In this document: in pieces, positions 16,401-29,405 of the stretch | How the letters are laid out: every line of letters starts with the position of its first letter | Numbering within the stretch: position 1 is the stretch's first letter | Assembly: GCA_036925085.1 (NCBI GenBank) | Contig: JAUPFP010000204.1 | Coordinates: forward strand, 17,509-81,508 | DNA: 64,000 bases | From: Brachycybe producta | Taxonomy: Eukaryota > Arthropoda > Diplopoda > Playtdesmida > Andrognathidae | Direction of reading: 5' to 3' | Position numbers and translations under genes: made by a program | Notes under the pieces: model-generated | The model's database searches: none | What the model saw: only the letters and a program-made list of their open reading frames with translations | What the model was told of the DNA's origin: nothing

Positions 16401-19400
16401 AACTTCAACTTCAACTTCAACTTTAACTTCAACATCAACTTCAACTTCAAATTCAACTTCAACTTCAACTTCAAATTCAACTTCAACTTCAACTTCATAT
16501 TCTACTTCAACATCAACTTCAATTTCAACTTCAACTTTAACTTCAACTTTAACTTCAACTTCAACTTCGAATTCAACTTCAAATTCAACTTTAACTTCAA
16601 CTTCAACTTCAACTTCAACTTCAACTTCAACTTCAAATTCAACTTCTACTTCAACTTCATATTCTACTTCAACATCAACTTCAATTACAACTTCAACTTT
16701 AACTTCAACTTTAACTTCAACTTCAACTTCGAATTCAACTTCAAATTCAACTTTAACTTCAACTTCAACTTCAACTTCAACTTCAAATTCAACTTCAACT
16801 TCAACTTCATATTCTACTTCAACATCAACTTCAATTTCAACTTCAACTTTAACTTCAACTTTAACTTCAACTTCAACTTCGAATTCAACTTCAAATTCAA
16901 CTTCAACTTCAACTTCAAATTCAACTTCAACTTCAACTTCATATTCTACTTCAACATCAACTTCAATTTCAACTTCAACTTTAACTTCAACTTTAACTTC
17001 AACTTCAACTTCGAATTCAACTTCAAATTCAACTTTAACTTCAACTTCAACTTCAACTTCAACTTCAACTTCAAATTCAACTTCTACTTCAACTTCATAT
17101 TCTACTTCAACATCAACTTCAATTTCAACTTCAACTTTAACTTCAACTTTAACTTCAACTTCAACTTCGAATTCAACTTCAAATTCAACTTTAACTTCAA
17201 CTTCAACTTCAACTTCAACTTCAAATTCAACTTCAACTTCAACTTCATATTCTACTTCAACATCAACTTCAATTTCAACTTCAACTTTAACTTCAACTTT
17301 AACTTCAACTTTAACTTCAACTTCAACTTCGAATTCAACTTTAAATTCAACTTTAACTTCAACTTCAACTTCAATTCCAACTTCATTTTCAACTTTAACT
17401 TCACCTTCAACTTCAACTTCAACTTCAACTTCAACTTCAACTTCAACTTCAAATTCAACTTCAACTTCAACTTCATCTTCAACTTTAACTTCAACTTCAA
17501 CTTCAATTTCAACTTTAACTTTAACTTCAATTCAAATCCAATTTCAACTTCAACTTCAACTTCAACTGCAACTTCAACTTCAACTTCAACTTCAACTTTA
17601 ACTTCAACTTCAACTTCATTTTCAACTTCAACTTCAATTTCAACTTCAACTTCAACTTCAACTTCAATTCCAACTTCATTTTCAACTTTAACTTCACCTT
17701 CAACTTCAACTTCAACTTCAACTTCAACTTCAAATTCAACTTCAACTTCAACTTCATCTTCAACTTTAACTTCAACTTCAACTTCAAATTCAACTTCAAC
17801 TTCAACTTCAAATTCAACTTCAACTTCACCTTCAACTTCAACTTCAACTTCAACTTCAACTTCAACTTCAACTTCAACTTCAACTTCAAATTCAACTTCA
17901 ACTTCAACTTCAAATTCAACTTCAACTTCAACTTTAACTTAAACTTAAACTTCAATTTCAAACTTAACTTCAACTTCAACTTCAACTTCAATTTCAATTT
18001 CAAATTCAATATCAACTTCAACTTCAATTTCAACTTTAACTTCAACTTCAATTTCAACTTCAACTTCAATTTCAACTTCAACTTCAACTTCATTTTCAAC
18101 TTTAAGTTCAACTTCAATTTCAACTTCAACTTCAATTTCAACTTCAATTTCAACTTTAACTTCAACTTCAATTTCAACTTCAACTTCAATTTCAACTTCA
18201 ACTTCAACTTCATTTTCAACTTTAAGTTCAACTTCAATTTCAACTTTAACTTCAACTTCAACTCCAACTTCAATTTCAATTTCAAATTCAATTTCAACTT
18301 CAACTTCAACTTCAACTTCAACTTCAACTTCAATTTCAAACTTAAACATAAACTTCAATTTCAAACTTAACTTCAACTTCAGATTCAATTTCAAATTCAA
18401 TTTCAACATTAACTTCAATTTCAACTTTAAGATCAACTTCAATTTCAACTTCAACTTCAATTTCAACTTCAACTTCAATTTCAAACTTAAACATAAACTT
18501 CAATTTCAAGCTTAACTTCAACTTCAAATTCAATTTTAACTTCAACTTCAATTTCAACTTTAACTTCAACTTCAACTTCAACTTCAACTTCAATTTCAAC
18601 TTTAACTTCAACTTCAACTTCAATTTCAACTTCAACTTCATTTTCAACTTCAACTTCAATTTCAACTTCAACTTCAACTTCAATTCCAACTTCATTTTCA
18701 ACTTTAACTTCACCTTCAACTTCAACTTCAACTTCAACTTCAACTTCAACTTCAACTTCAACTTCAAATTCAACTTCAACTTCAACTTCATCTTCAACTT
18801 TAACTTCAACTTCAACTTCAAATTCAACTTCAACTTCAACTTCAAATTCAACTTCAACTTCACCTTCAACTTCAACTTCAACTTCAACTTCAAATTCAAC
18901 TTCAACTTCAACTTCAACTTCAACTTCAAATTCAACTTCAACTTCAACTTTAACTTAAACTTAAACTTCAATATCAAACTTAACTTAAACTTCAATATCA
19001 AACTTAACTTCAACTTCAACTTCAACTTCAATTTCAATTTCAAATTCAATTTCAACTTCAACTTCAATTTCAACTTTAACTTCAACTTCAATTTCAACTT
19101 CAACTTCAATTTCAACTTCAACTTCAATTTCAACTTCAACTTCAATTTCAAACTTAAACATAAACTTCAATTTCAAACTTAACTTCAACTTCAAATTCAA
19201 TTTCAAATTCAATTTTAACTTCAACTTCAATTTCAACTTTAACTTCAACTTCAACTTCAACTTCAATTTCAATTTCAAATTCAATTTCAACTTCAACTTC
19301 AACTTCAACTTCAACTTCAACTTCAACTTCAACTTCAACTTCAACTTCAACTTCAAATTCAACTTCAACTTCAACTTCAACTTCAACTTCAAGTTCAACT

Positions 19401-21359
19401 TCAACTTCAACTTCATATTCTACTTCAACATCAACTTCAATTTCAACTTCAACTTTAACTTCAACTTTAACTTCAACTTCAACTTCGAATTCAACTTCAA
19501 ATTCAACTTTAACTTCAACTTTAACTTCAACTTCAACTTCAACTTCAAATTCAACTTCAACTTCAACTTCATATTCTACTTCAACATCAACTTCAATTTC
19601 AACTTCAACTTTAACTTCAACTTTAACTTCAAATTCAACTTCGAATTCAACTTCAAATTCAACTTTAACTTCAACTTCAACTTCAACTTCAACTTCAAAT
19701 TCAACTTCAACTTCAAATTCATATTCTACTTCAAAATCAACTTCAATTTCAACTTCAACTTTAACTTCAACTTTAACTTCAACTTCAACTTCGAATTCAA
19801 CTTCAAATTCAACTTTAACTTCAACTTCAACTTCAACTTCAACTTCAACTTCAACTTCAACTTCAAATTCAACTTCAACTTCAACTTCATATTCTATTTC
19901 AACATCAACTTCAATTTCAACTTCAACTTTAACTTCAACTTTAACTTCAACTTCAACTTCGAATTCAACTTCAAATTCAACTTTAACTTCAACTTCAACT
20001 TCAATTCCAACTTCATTTTCAACTTTAACTTCACCTTCAACTTCAACTTCAACTTCAACTTCAACTTCAACTTCAACTTCAACTTCAAATTCAACTTCAA
20101 CTTCAACTTCATCTTTAACTTTAACTTCAACTTCAACTTCAATTTCAACTTTAACTTTAACTTCAATTCAAATCCAATTTCAACTTCAACTTCAACTTCA
20201 ACTGCAACTTCAACTTCAACTTCAACTTCAACTTTAACTTCAACTTCAACTTCAATTTCAACTTCAACTTCATTTTCAACTTCAACTTCAATTTCAACTT
20301 CAACTTCAACTTCAACTTCACCTTTAACTTCAACTTCAACTTCAACTTCAACTTCAACTTCAACTTCAACTTCAACTTCAAATTCAACTTCAACTTCAAC
20401 TTCAAATTCAACTTCAACTTCAACTTTAACTTAAACTTAAACTTCAATTTCAAACTTAACTTCAACTTCAACTTCAACTTCAATTTCAATTTCAAATTCA
20501 ATTTCAACTTCAACTTCAATTTCAACTTTAACTTCAACTTCAATTTCAACTTCAACTTCAATTTCAACTTCAACTTCAACTTCATTTTCAACTTTAAGTT
20601 CAACTTCAATTTCAACTTCAACTTCAATTTCAACTTCAATTTCAACTTTAACTTCAACTTCAATTTCAACTTCAACTTCAATTTCAAACTTAAACATAAA
20701 CTTCAATTTCAAACTTAACTTCAACTTCAAATTCAATTTCAAATTTAATTTTAACTTCAACTTCAATTTCAACTTTAACTTCAACTTCAACTTCAACTTC
20801 AATTTCAATTTCAAATTCAATTTCAACTTCAACTTCAACTTCAACTTCAACTTCAACTTCAATTTCAAACTTAAACATAAACTTCAATTTCAAACTTAAC
20901 TTCAACTTCAGATTCAATTTCAAATTCAATTTCAACATTAACTTCAATTTCAACTTTAAGATCAACTTCAATTTCAACTTCAACTTCAATTTCAACTTCA
21001 ACTTCAATTTCAACTTCAACTTCAATTTCAAACTTAAACATAAACTTCAATTTCAAACTTAACTTCAACTTCAAATTCAATTTCAAATTCAATTTTAACT
21101 TCAACTTCAATTTCAACTTTAACTTCAACTTCAACTTCAACTTCAATTTCAATTTCAAATTCAATTTCAACTTCTACTTCAACTTCAACTTCAACTTCAA
21201 CTTCAACTTCAACTTCAACTTCAAATTCAACTTCAACTTCAACTTCAACTTCAACTTCAACTTCAACTTTAACTTCAACATCAACTTCAACTTCAAATTC
21301 AACTTCAACTTCAACTTCAACTTCAACTTCAAATTCAACTTCAACTTCAACTTCATATT

Positions 21360-24300
21360 CTACTTCAACATCAACTTCAATTTCAACTTCAACTTTAACT
21401 TCAACTTTAACTTCAACTTCAACTTCGAATTCAACTTCAAATTCAACTTTAACTTCAATTTCAACTTCAACTTCAACTTCAACTTCAACTTCAACTTCAA
21501 CTTCAAATTCAACTTCAACTTCAACTTCATATTCTACTTCAACATCAACTTCAATTTCAACTTCAACTTTAACTTCAACTTTAACTTCAACTTCAACTTC
21601 GAATTCAACTTCAAATTCAACTTTAACTTCAACTTCAACTTCAATTCCAACTTCATTTTCAACTTTAACTTCACCTTCAACTTCAACTTCAACTTCAACT
21701 TCAACTTCAACTTCAACTTCAACTTCAAATTCAACTTCAACTTCAACTTCATCTTCAACTTTAACTTCAACTTCAACTTCAAATTCAACTTCAACTTCAA
21801 CTTCAAATTCAACTTCAACTTCACCTTCATCTTCAACTTCAACTTCAACTTCAACTTCAACTTCAACTTCAAATTCAACTTCAACTTCAACTTCAAATTC
21901 AACTTCAACTTCAACTTTAACTTAAACTTAAACTTCAATTTCAAACTTAACTTCAACTTCAACTTCTACTTCAATTTCAATTTCAAATTCAATTTCAACT
22001 TCAACTTCAATTTCAACTTTAACTTCAACTTCAATTTCAACTTCAACTTCAATTTCAACTTCAACTTCAATTTCAACTTTAACTTCAACTTCAACTTCAA
22101 TTTCAACTTCAACTTCATTTTCAACTTCAACTTCAATTTCAAATTCAACTTCAACTTCAACTTTAATTCCAACTTCATTTTCAACTTTAACTTCACCTTC
22201 AACTTCAACTTCAACTTCAACTTCAACTTCAACTTCAATTTCAAATTCAACTTCAACTTCAACTTTAATTCCAACTTCATTTTCAACTTTAACTTCACCT
22301 TCAACTTCAACTTCAACTTCAACTTCAAATTCAACTTCAACTTCAACTTCAAATTCAACTTCAACTTCACCTTCAACTTCAACTTCAACTTCAACTTCAA
22401 CTTCAACTTCAACTTCAAATTCAACTTCAACTTCAACTTCAAATTCAACTTCAACTTCAACTTTAACTTAAACTTAAACTTCAATTTCAAACTTAACTTC
22501 AACTTCAACTTCAACTTCAATTTCAATTTCAAATTCAATTTCAACTTCAACTTCAATTTCAACTTTAACTTCAACTTCAATTTCAACTTCAACTTCAATT
22601 TCAACTTCAACTTCAATTTCAAACTTAAACATAAACTTCAATTTCAAACTTAACTTCAACTTCAAATTCAATTTCAAATTCAATTTTAACTTCAACTTCA
22701 ATTTCAACTTTAACTTCAACTTCAATTTCAACTTTAACTTCAACTTCAATTTCAACTTCAACTTCAATTTCAACTTCAACTTCAATTTCAAACTTAAACA
22801 TAAACTTCAATTTCAAACTTAACTTCAACTTCAAATTCAATTTCAAATTCAACTTTAACTTTAACTTCAATTTCAACTTTAACTTCAACTTCAACTTCAA
22901 CTTCAACTTCAAATTCAACTTCAACTTCAACTTTAACTTAAACTTAAACTTCAATTTCAAACTTAACTTCAACTTCAACTTCAATTTCAATTTCAAATTC
23001 AATTTCAACTTCAACTTCAATTTCAACTTTAACTTCAACTTCAACTTCAACTTCAACTTCAACTTCAACTTCAACTTCAACTTCAAATTCAACTTCAACT
23101 TCAACTTCAACTTCAACTTCAACTTCAACTTTAACTTCAACATCAACTTCAACTTCAAATTCAACTTCAACTTCAACTTCAACTTCAACTTCAAATTCAA
23201 CTTCAACTTCAACTTCATATTCTACTTCAACATCAACTTCAATTTCAACTTCAACTTTAACTTCAACTTTAACTTCAACTTCAACTTCGAATTCAACTTC
23301 AAATTCAACTTTAACTTCAACTTCAACTTCAACTTCAACTTCAACTTCAACTTCAACTTCAAATTCAACTTCAACTTCAACTTCATATTCTACTTCAACA
23401 TCAACTTCAATTTCAACTTCAACTTTAACTTCAACTTTAACTTCAACTTCAACTTCGAATTCAACTTCAAATTCAACTTTAACTTCAACTTCAACTTCAA
23501 TTCCAACTTCATTTTCAACTTTAACTTCACCTTCAACTTCAACTTCAACTTCAACTTCAACTTCAACTTCAACTTCAACTTCAAATTCAACTTCAACTTC
23601 AACTTCATCTTCAACTTTAACTTCAACTTCAACTTCAAATTCAACTTCAACTTCAACTTCAAATTCAACTTCAACTTCACCTTCATCTTCAACTTCAACT
23701 TCAACTTCAACTTCAACTTCAACTTCAAATTCAACTTCAACTTCAACTTCAAATTCAACTTCAACTTCAACTTTAACTTAAACTTAAACTTCAATTTCAA
23801 ACTTAACTTCAACTTCAACTTCTACTTCAATTTCAATTTCAAATTCAATTTCAACTTCAACTTCAATTTCAACTTTAACTTCAACTTCAATTTCAACTTC
23901 AACTTCAATTTCAACTTCAACTTCAATTTCAACTTTAACTTCAACTTCAACTTCAATTTCAACTTCAACTTCATTTTCAACTTCAACTTCAATTTCAAAT
24001 TCAACTTCAACTTCAACTTTAATTCCAACTTCATTTTCAACTTTAACTTCACCTTCAACTTCAACTTCAACTTCAACTTCAACTTCAACTTCAATTTCAA
24101 ATTCAACTTCAACTTCAACTTTAATTCCAACTTCATTTTCAACTTTAACTTCACCTTCAACTTCAACTTCAACTTCAACTTCAAATTCAACTTCAACTTC
24201 AACTTCAAATTCAACTTCAACTTCACCTTCAACTTCAACTTCAACTTCAACTTCAACTTCAACTTCAACTTCGAATTCAACTTCAACTTCAACTTCAAAT

Positions 24301-24942
24301 TCAACTTCAACTTCAACTTTAACTTAAACTTAAACTTCAATTTCAAACTTAACTTCAACTTCAACTTCAACTTCAATTTCAATTTCAAATTCAATTTCAA
24401 CTTCAACTTCAATTTCAACTTTAACTTCAACTTCAATTTCAACTTCAACTTCAATTTCAACTTCAACTTCAATTTCAAACTTAAACATAAACTTCAATTT
24501 CAAACTTAACTTCAACTTCAAATTCAATTTCAAATTCAATTTTAACTTCAACTTCAATTTCAACTTTAACTTCAACTTCAATTTCAACTTTAACTTCAAC
24601 TTCAATTTCAACTTCAACTTCAATTTCAACTTCAACTTCAATTTCAAACTTAAACATAAACTTCAATTTCAAACTTAACTTCAACTTCAAATTCAATTTC
24701 AAATTCAACTTTAACTTTAACTTCAATTTCAACTTTAACTTCAACTTCAACTTCAACTTCAACTTCAAATTCAACTTCAACTTCAACTTTAACTTAAACT
24801 TAAACTTCAATTTCAAACTTAACTTCAACTTCAACTTCAATTTCAATTTCAAATTCAATTTCAACTTCAACTTCAATTTCAACTTTAACTTCAACTTCAA
24901 TTTCAACTTCAACTTCAATTTCAACTTCAACTTCAATTTCAA
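21360..24942. repeat. Tandem duplication within the satellite, shift 1856 bp
   Basis: Block order and nearly all hexamer variants at about 21.36-23.08 kb repeat at 23.22-24.94 kb with a constant shift of 1856 bases, showing a recent duplication. Confidence 0.75.
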
Positions 24943-27340
24943 ACTTAAACATAAACTTCAATTTCAAACTTAACTTCAACTTCAAATTCAATTTCAACTT
25001 TAACTTTAACTTCAATTCAAATCCAATTTCAACTTCAACTTCAACTTCAACTGCAACTTCAACTTCAACTTCAACTTCAACTTTAACTTCAACTTCAACT
25101 TCAATTTCAACTTCAACTTCATTTTCAACTTCAACTTCAATTTCAACTTCAACTTCAACTTCAACTTCACCTTCAACTTCAACTTCAACTTCAACTTCAA
25201 CTTCAACTTCAACTTCAACTTCAAATTCAACTTCAACTTCAACTTCAAATTCAACTTGAACTTCAACTTTAACTTAAACTTAAACTTCAATTTCAAACTT
25301 AACTTCAACTTCAACTTCAATTTCAATTTCAAATTCAATTTCAACTTCAACTTCAATTTCAACTTTAACTTCAACTTCAATTTCAACTTCAACTTCAATT
25401 TCAACTTCAACTTCAACTTCATTTTCAACTTTAAGTTCAACTTCAATTTCAACTTCAACTTCAATTTCAACTTCAATTTCAACTTTAACTTCAACTTCAA
25501 TTTCAACTTCAACTTCAATTTCAAACTTAAACATAAACTTCAATTTCAAACTTAACTTCAACTTCAAATTCAATTTCAAATTTAATTTTAACTTCAACTT
25601 CAATTTCAACTTTAACTTCAACTTCAACTTCAACTTAAATTTCAATTTCAAATTCAATTTCAACTTCAACTTCAACTTCAACTTCAACTTCAACTTCAAT
25701 TTCAAACTTAAACATAAACTTCAATTTCAAACTTAACTTCAACTTCAGATTCAATTTCAAATTCAATTTCAACATTAACTTCAATTTCAACTTTAAGATC
25801 AACTTCAATTTCAACTTCTACTTCAATTTCAACTTCAACTTCAATTTCAACTTCAACTTCAATTTCAAACTTAAACATAAACTTCAATTTCAAACTTAAC
25901 TTCAACTTCAAATTCAATTTCAAATTCAATTTTAACTTCAACTTCAATTTCAACTTTAACTTCAACTTCAACTTCAACTTCAATTTCAATTTCAAATTCA
26001 ATTTCAACTTCAACTTCAACTTCAACTTCAACTTCAACTTCAACTTCAACTTCAACTTCAAATTCAACTTCAACTTCAACTTCAACTTCAACTTCAACTT
26101 CAACTTTAACTTCAACATCAACTTCAACTTCAAATTCAACTTCAACTTCAACTTCAACTTCAACTTCAAATTCAACTTCAACTTCAACTTCATATTCTAC
26201 TTCAACATCAACTTCAATTTCAACTTCAACTTTAACTTCAACTTTAACTTCAACTTCAACTTCGAATTCAACTTCAAATTCAACTTTAACTTCAACTTCA
26301 ACTTCAACTTCAACTTCAACTTCAACTTCAACTTCAACTTCAAATTCAACTTCAACTTCAACTTCATATTCTACTTCAACATCAACTTCAATTTCAACTT
26401 CAACTTTAACTTCAACTTTAACTTCAACTTCAACTTCGAATTCAACTTCAAATTCGACTTTAACTTCAACTTCAACTTCAATTCCAACTTCATTTTCAAC
26501 TTTAACTTCACCTTCAACTTCAACTTCAACTTCAACTTCAACTTCAACTTCAACTTCAACTTCAAATTCAACTTCAACTTCAACTTCATCTTCAACTTTA
26601 ACTTCAACTTCAACTTCAAATTCAACTTCAACTTCAACTTCAAATTCAACTTCAAATTCAACTTCAACTTCAACTTCAAATTCAACTTCAACTTCAACTT
26701 TAACTTAAACTTAAACTTCAATTTCAAACTTAACTTCAACTTCAACTTCTACTTCAATTTCAATTTCAAATTCAATTTCAACTTCAACTTCAATTTCAAC
26801 TTTAACTTCAACTTCAATTTCAACTTCAACTTCAATTTCAACTTCAACTTCAATTTCAACTTCAACTTCAATTTCAACTTTAACTTCAACTTCAACTTCA
26901 ATTTCAACTTCAACTTCATTTTCAACTTCAACTTCAATTTCAAATTCAACTTCAACTTCAACTTTAATTCCAACTTCATTTTCAACTTTAACTTCACCTT
27001 CAACTTCAACTTCAACTTCAATTTCAACTTTAACTTCAACTTCAATTTCAACTTCAACTTCAATTTCAACTTCAACTTCAATTTCAACTTTAACTTCAAC
27101 TTCAACTTCAACTTCAACTTCAATTTCAATTTCAAATTCAATTTCAACTTCAACTTCAATTTCAACTTTAACTTCAACTTCAATTTCAACTTCAACTTCA
27201 ACTTCAACTTCAAATTGAACTTCAACTTCAACTTCAACTGCAACTTCAACTTTAACTTCAACTTCAATTTTAACTTCAAGTTTAACTGCAACTTTAACTT
27301 CAACTTCAGCTTCAACTTCAATTTCAACTTTAACTTCAAC

Positions 27341-29405
27341 TTGTACTTCAACTTGAACTTTAACTTGAACTTCAACTTGAACTTCAACTTGAACTTCAAC
27401 TTGAACTTCAACTTGAACTTCAACTTGAACTTCAACTTGAACTTCAACTTGAACTTCAACTTGAACTTCAACTTGAACTTCAACTTGAACTTCAACTTGA
27501 ACTTCAACTTGAACTTCAACTTGAACTTCAACTTGAACTTCAACTTGAACTTCAACTTGAACGTCAACTTGAACGTCAACTTGAACGTCAACTTGAACGT
27601 CAACTTGAACGTCAACTTGAACTTCAACTTGAACTTCAACTTGAACTTCAACTTGAACTTCAACTTGAACTTCAACTTGAACTTCAACTTGAACTTCAAC
27701 TTGAACTTCAACTTGAACTTCAACTTGAACTTCAACTTGAACTTCAACTTGAACTTCAACTTGAACTTCAACTTGAACTTCAACTTGAACTTCAACTTGA
27801 ACTTCAACTTGAACTTCAACTTGAACTTCAACTTGAACTTCAACTTGAACTTCAACTTGAACTTCAACTTGAACTTCAACTTGAACTTCAACTTGAACTT
27901 CAACTTGAACTTCAACTTGAACTTCAACTTGAACTTCAACTTAAACTTGAACTTCAACTTGAACTTCAACTTGTACTTCAACTTGAACTTCAATTTGAAC
28001 TTCAACTTGAACTTCAACTTGAACTTCAACTTGAACTTCAACTTGAACTTCAACTTGAACTTCAACTTGAACTTCAACTTGAACTTCAACTTGAACTTCA
28101 ACTTGTACTTCAACTTGAACTTCAACTTGAACTTCAACTTGAACTTCAACTTGAACTTCAACTTGAACATCAACTTGAACTTCAGCTTCAACTTGAAATT
28201 TAACTTCGACTTCAACTTCAACTCTGAATTCAACTTCAACATCAACTTCAACTTCAACTTCAACTTCAACTTCAACTTCAACTTCAACTTTAACTTCAAA
28301 CTCAACTTTAACTTCAACTTCAACTTCAATTTCAACTTCAACTTCAACTTCAGATTCAACTTGAAATTTAACTTTGACTTCAACTTGAACTTCAACTTGA
28401 AATTTAACATCGACTTCAAAGTTCAACTCTGACTTCAACTTCAACTTCAACTTTAACTTCAACTTCAGATTCAACTTGAAATTTAACTTCGACTTCAACT
28501 TGAACTTCAACTTGAACTTGAACTTGAACTTCAACTTCAACTTCAACCTCAACTTGAAATTTAACTTCGACTTCAACTTGAACTTCAACTTCAGCTTCAA
28601 CTTCAACTTGAACTTGAACTTCAACTTGAACTTCAACTTGAACTTCAACTTGAACTTCAACTTGAACATCAACTTGAACTTCAGCTTCAACTTGAAATTT
28701 AACTTCGGCTTCAACTTCAACTCTGAATTCAACTTCAACATCAACTTGAACTTGAACTTGAACTTCAACTTGAACTTCAACTTGAACTTCAACTTGAACT
28801 TCAACTTGAACTTCAACTTGAACTTCAACTTGAACTTCAACTTGAAATTCAACTTGAACTTCAACTTGAACTTCAACTTGAACTTCAACTTAAACTTGAA
28901 CTTCAACTTGAACTTCAACTTGTACATCAACTTGAACTTCAACTTGAACTTCAATTTGAACTTCAACTTGAACTTCAACTTGAACTTCAATTTGAACTTC
29001 AACTTGAACTTCAACTTGAACTTCAACTTGAACTTCAACTTGAACTTCAACTTGAACTTCAACTTGAACTTCAACTTGAACTTCAACTTGAACTTCAACT
29101 TGAACTTCAACTTGAACTTCAACTTGAACTTCAACTTGAACTTCAACTTGAACTTCAACTTGAACTTCAACTTGAACTTCAACTTGAACATCAACTTGAA
29201 CTTCAGCTTCAACTTGAAATTTAACTTCGACTTCAACTTCAACTCTGAATTCAACTTCAACATCAACTTCAACTTTAACTTCAACTTCAAACTCAACTTT
29301 AACTTCAACTTCAACTTCAACTTCAACTTCAACTTCAATTTCAACTTCAACTTCAGATTCAACTTGAAATTTAACTTAGACTTCAACTTGAACTTCAACT
29401 TGAAC
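27341..29405. repeat. CAACTTGAACTT 12-mer domain of overlapping palindromes
   Basis: The array changes to a 12-base unit alternating CTTCAA and CTTGAA. TTCAA-C-TTGAA and TTGAA-C-TTCAA are both perfect 11-bp inverted repeats, so the tract is a chain of overlapping hairpin-forming units. Five adjacent units near 27561-27613 carry GAACGTC instead of GAACTTC. At about 28190-28620 and 29205-29390 the tract mixes with ordinary CTTCAA units. Two long opposite-strand frames here encode only dipeptide repeats and are not genes. Confidence 0.93.

Larger units (their letters stand above)
13452..27340. repeat. (CTTCAA)n satellite, main array, left segment
   Basis: Nearly 14 kb of CTTCAA-type hexamers with almost no G on the + strand and recurrent blocks of variants (for example TTCATATTCTACTTCAACAT, and TTCGAATTCAACTTCAAATT). 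Because the unit length is a multiple of three, long frames encoding Lys-Leu, Glu-Val, Phe-Asn or Ser-Thr repeats arise on both strands without being genes. A phase-breaking marker CAATTCAAATCCAATTTC recurs near 17526, 20163 and 25012 and marks higher-order units. Confidence 0.97.

Noticed and set aside
26749..28419. Very long open frames in the satellite (also 27215-28432, 27941-29416, 42162-44012, 44404-46395)
   Set aside because: They encode only Lys-Leu, Lys-Phe, Glu-Val, Phe-Asn or Ser-Thr dipeptide repeats, occur on both strands at once, and follow from a repeat unit whose length is a multiple of three.
27341..29405. Heat-shock-element clusters in the GAA/TTC-rich satellite
   Set aside because: Heat-shock elements need GAA/TTC units at 5-bp steps; here the steps are 6 or 12 bp.
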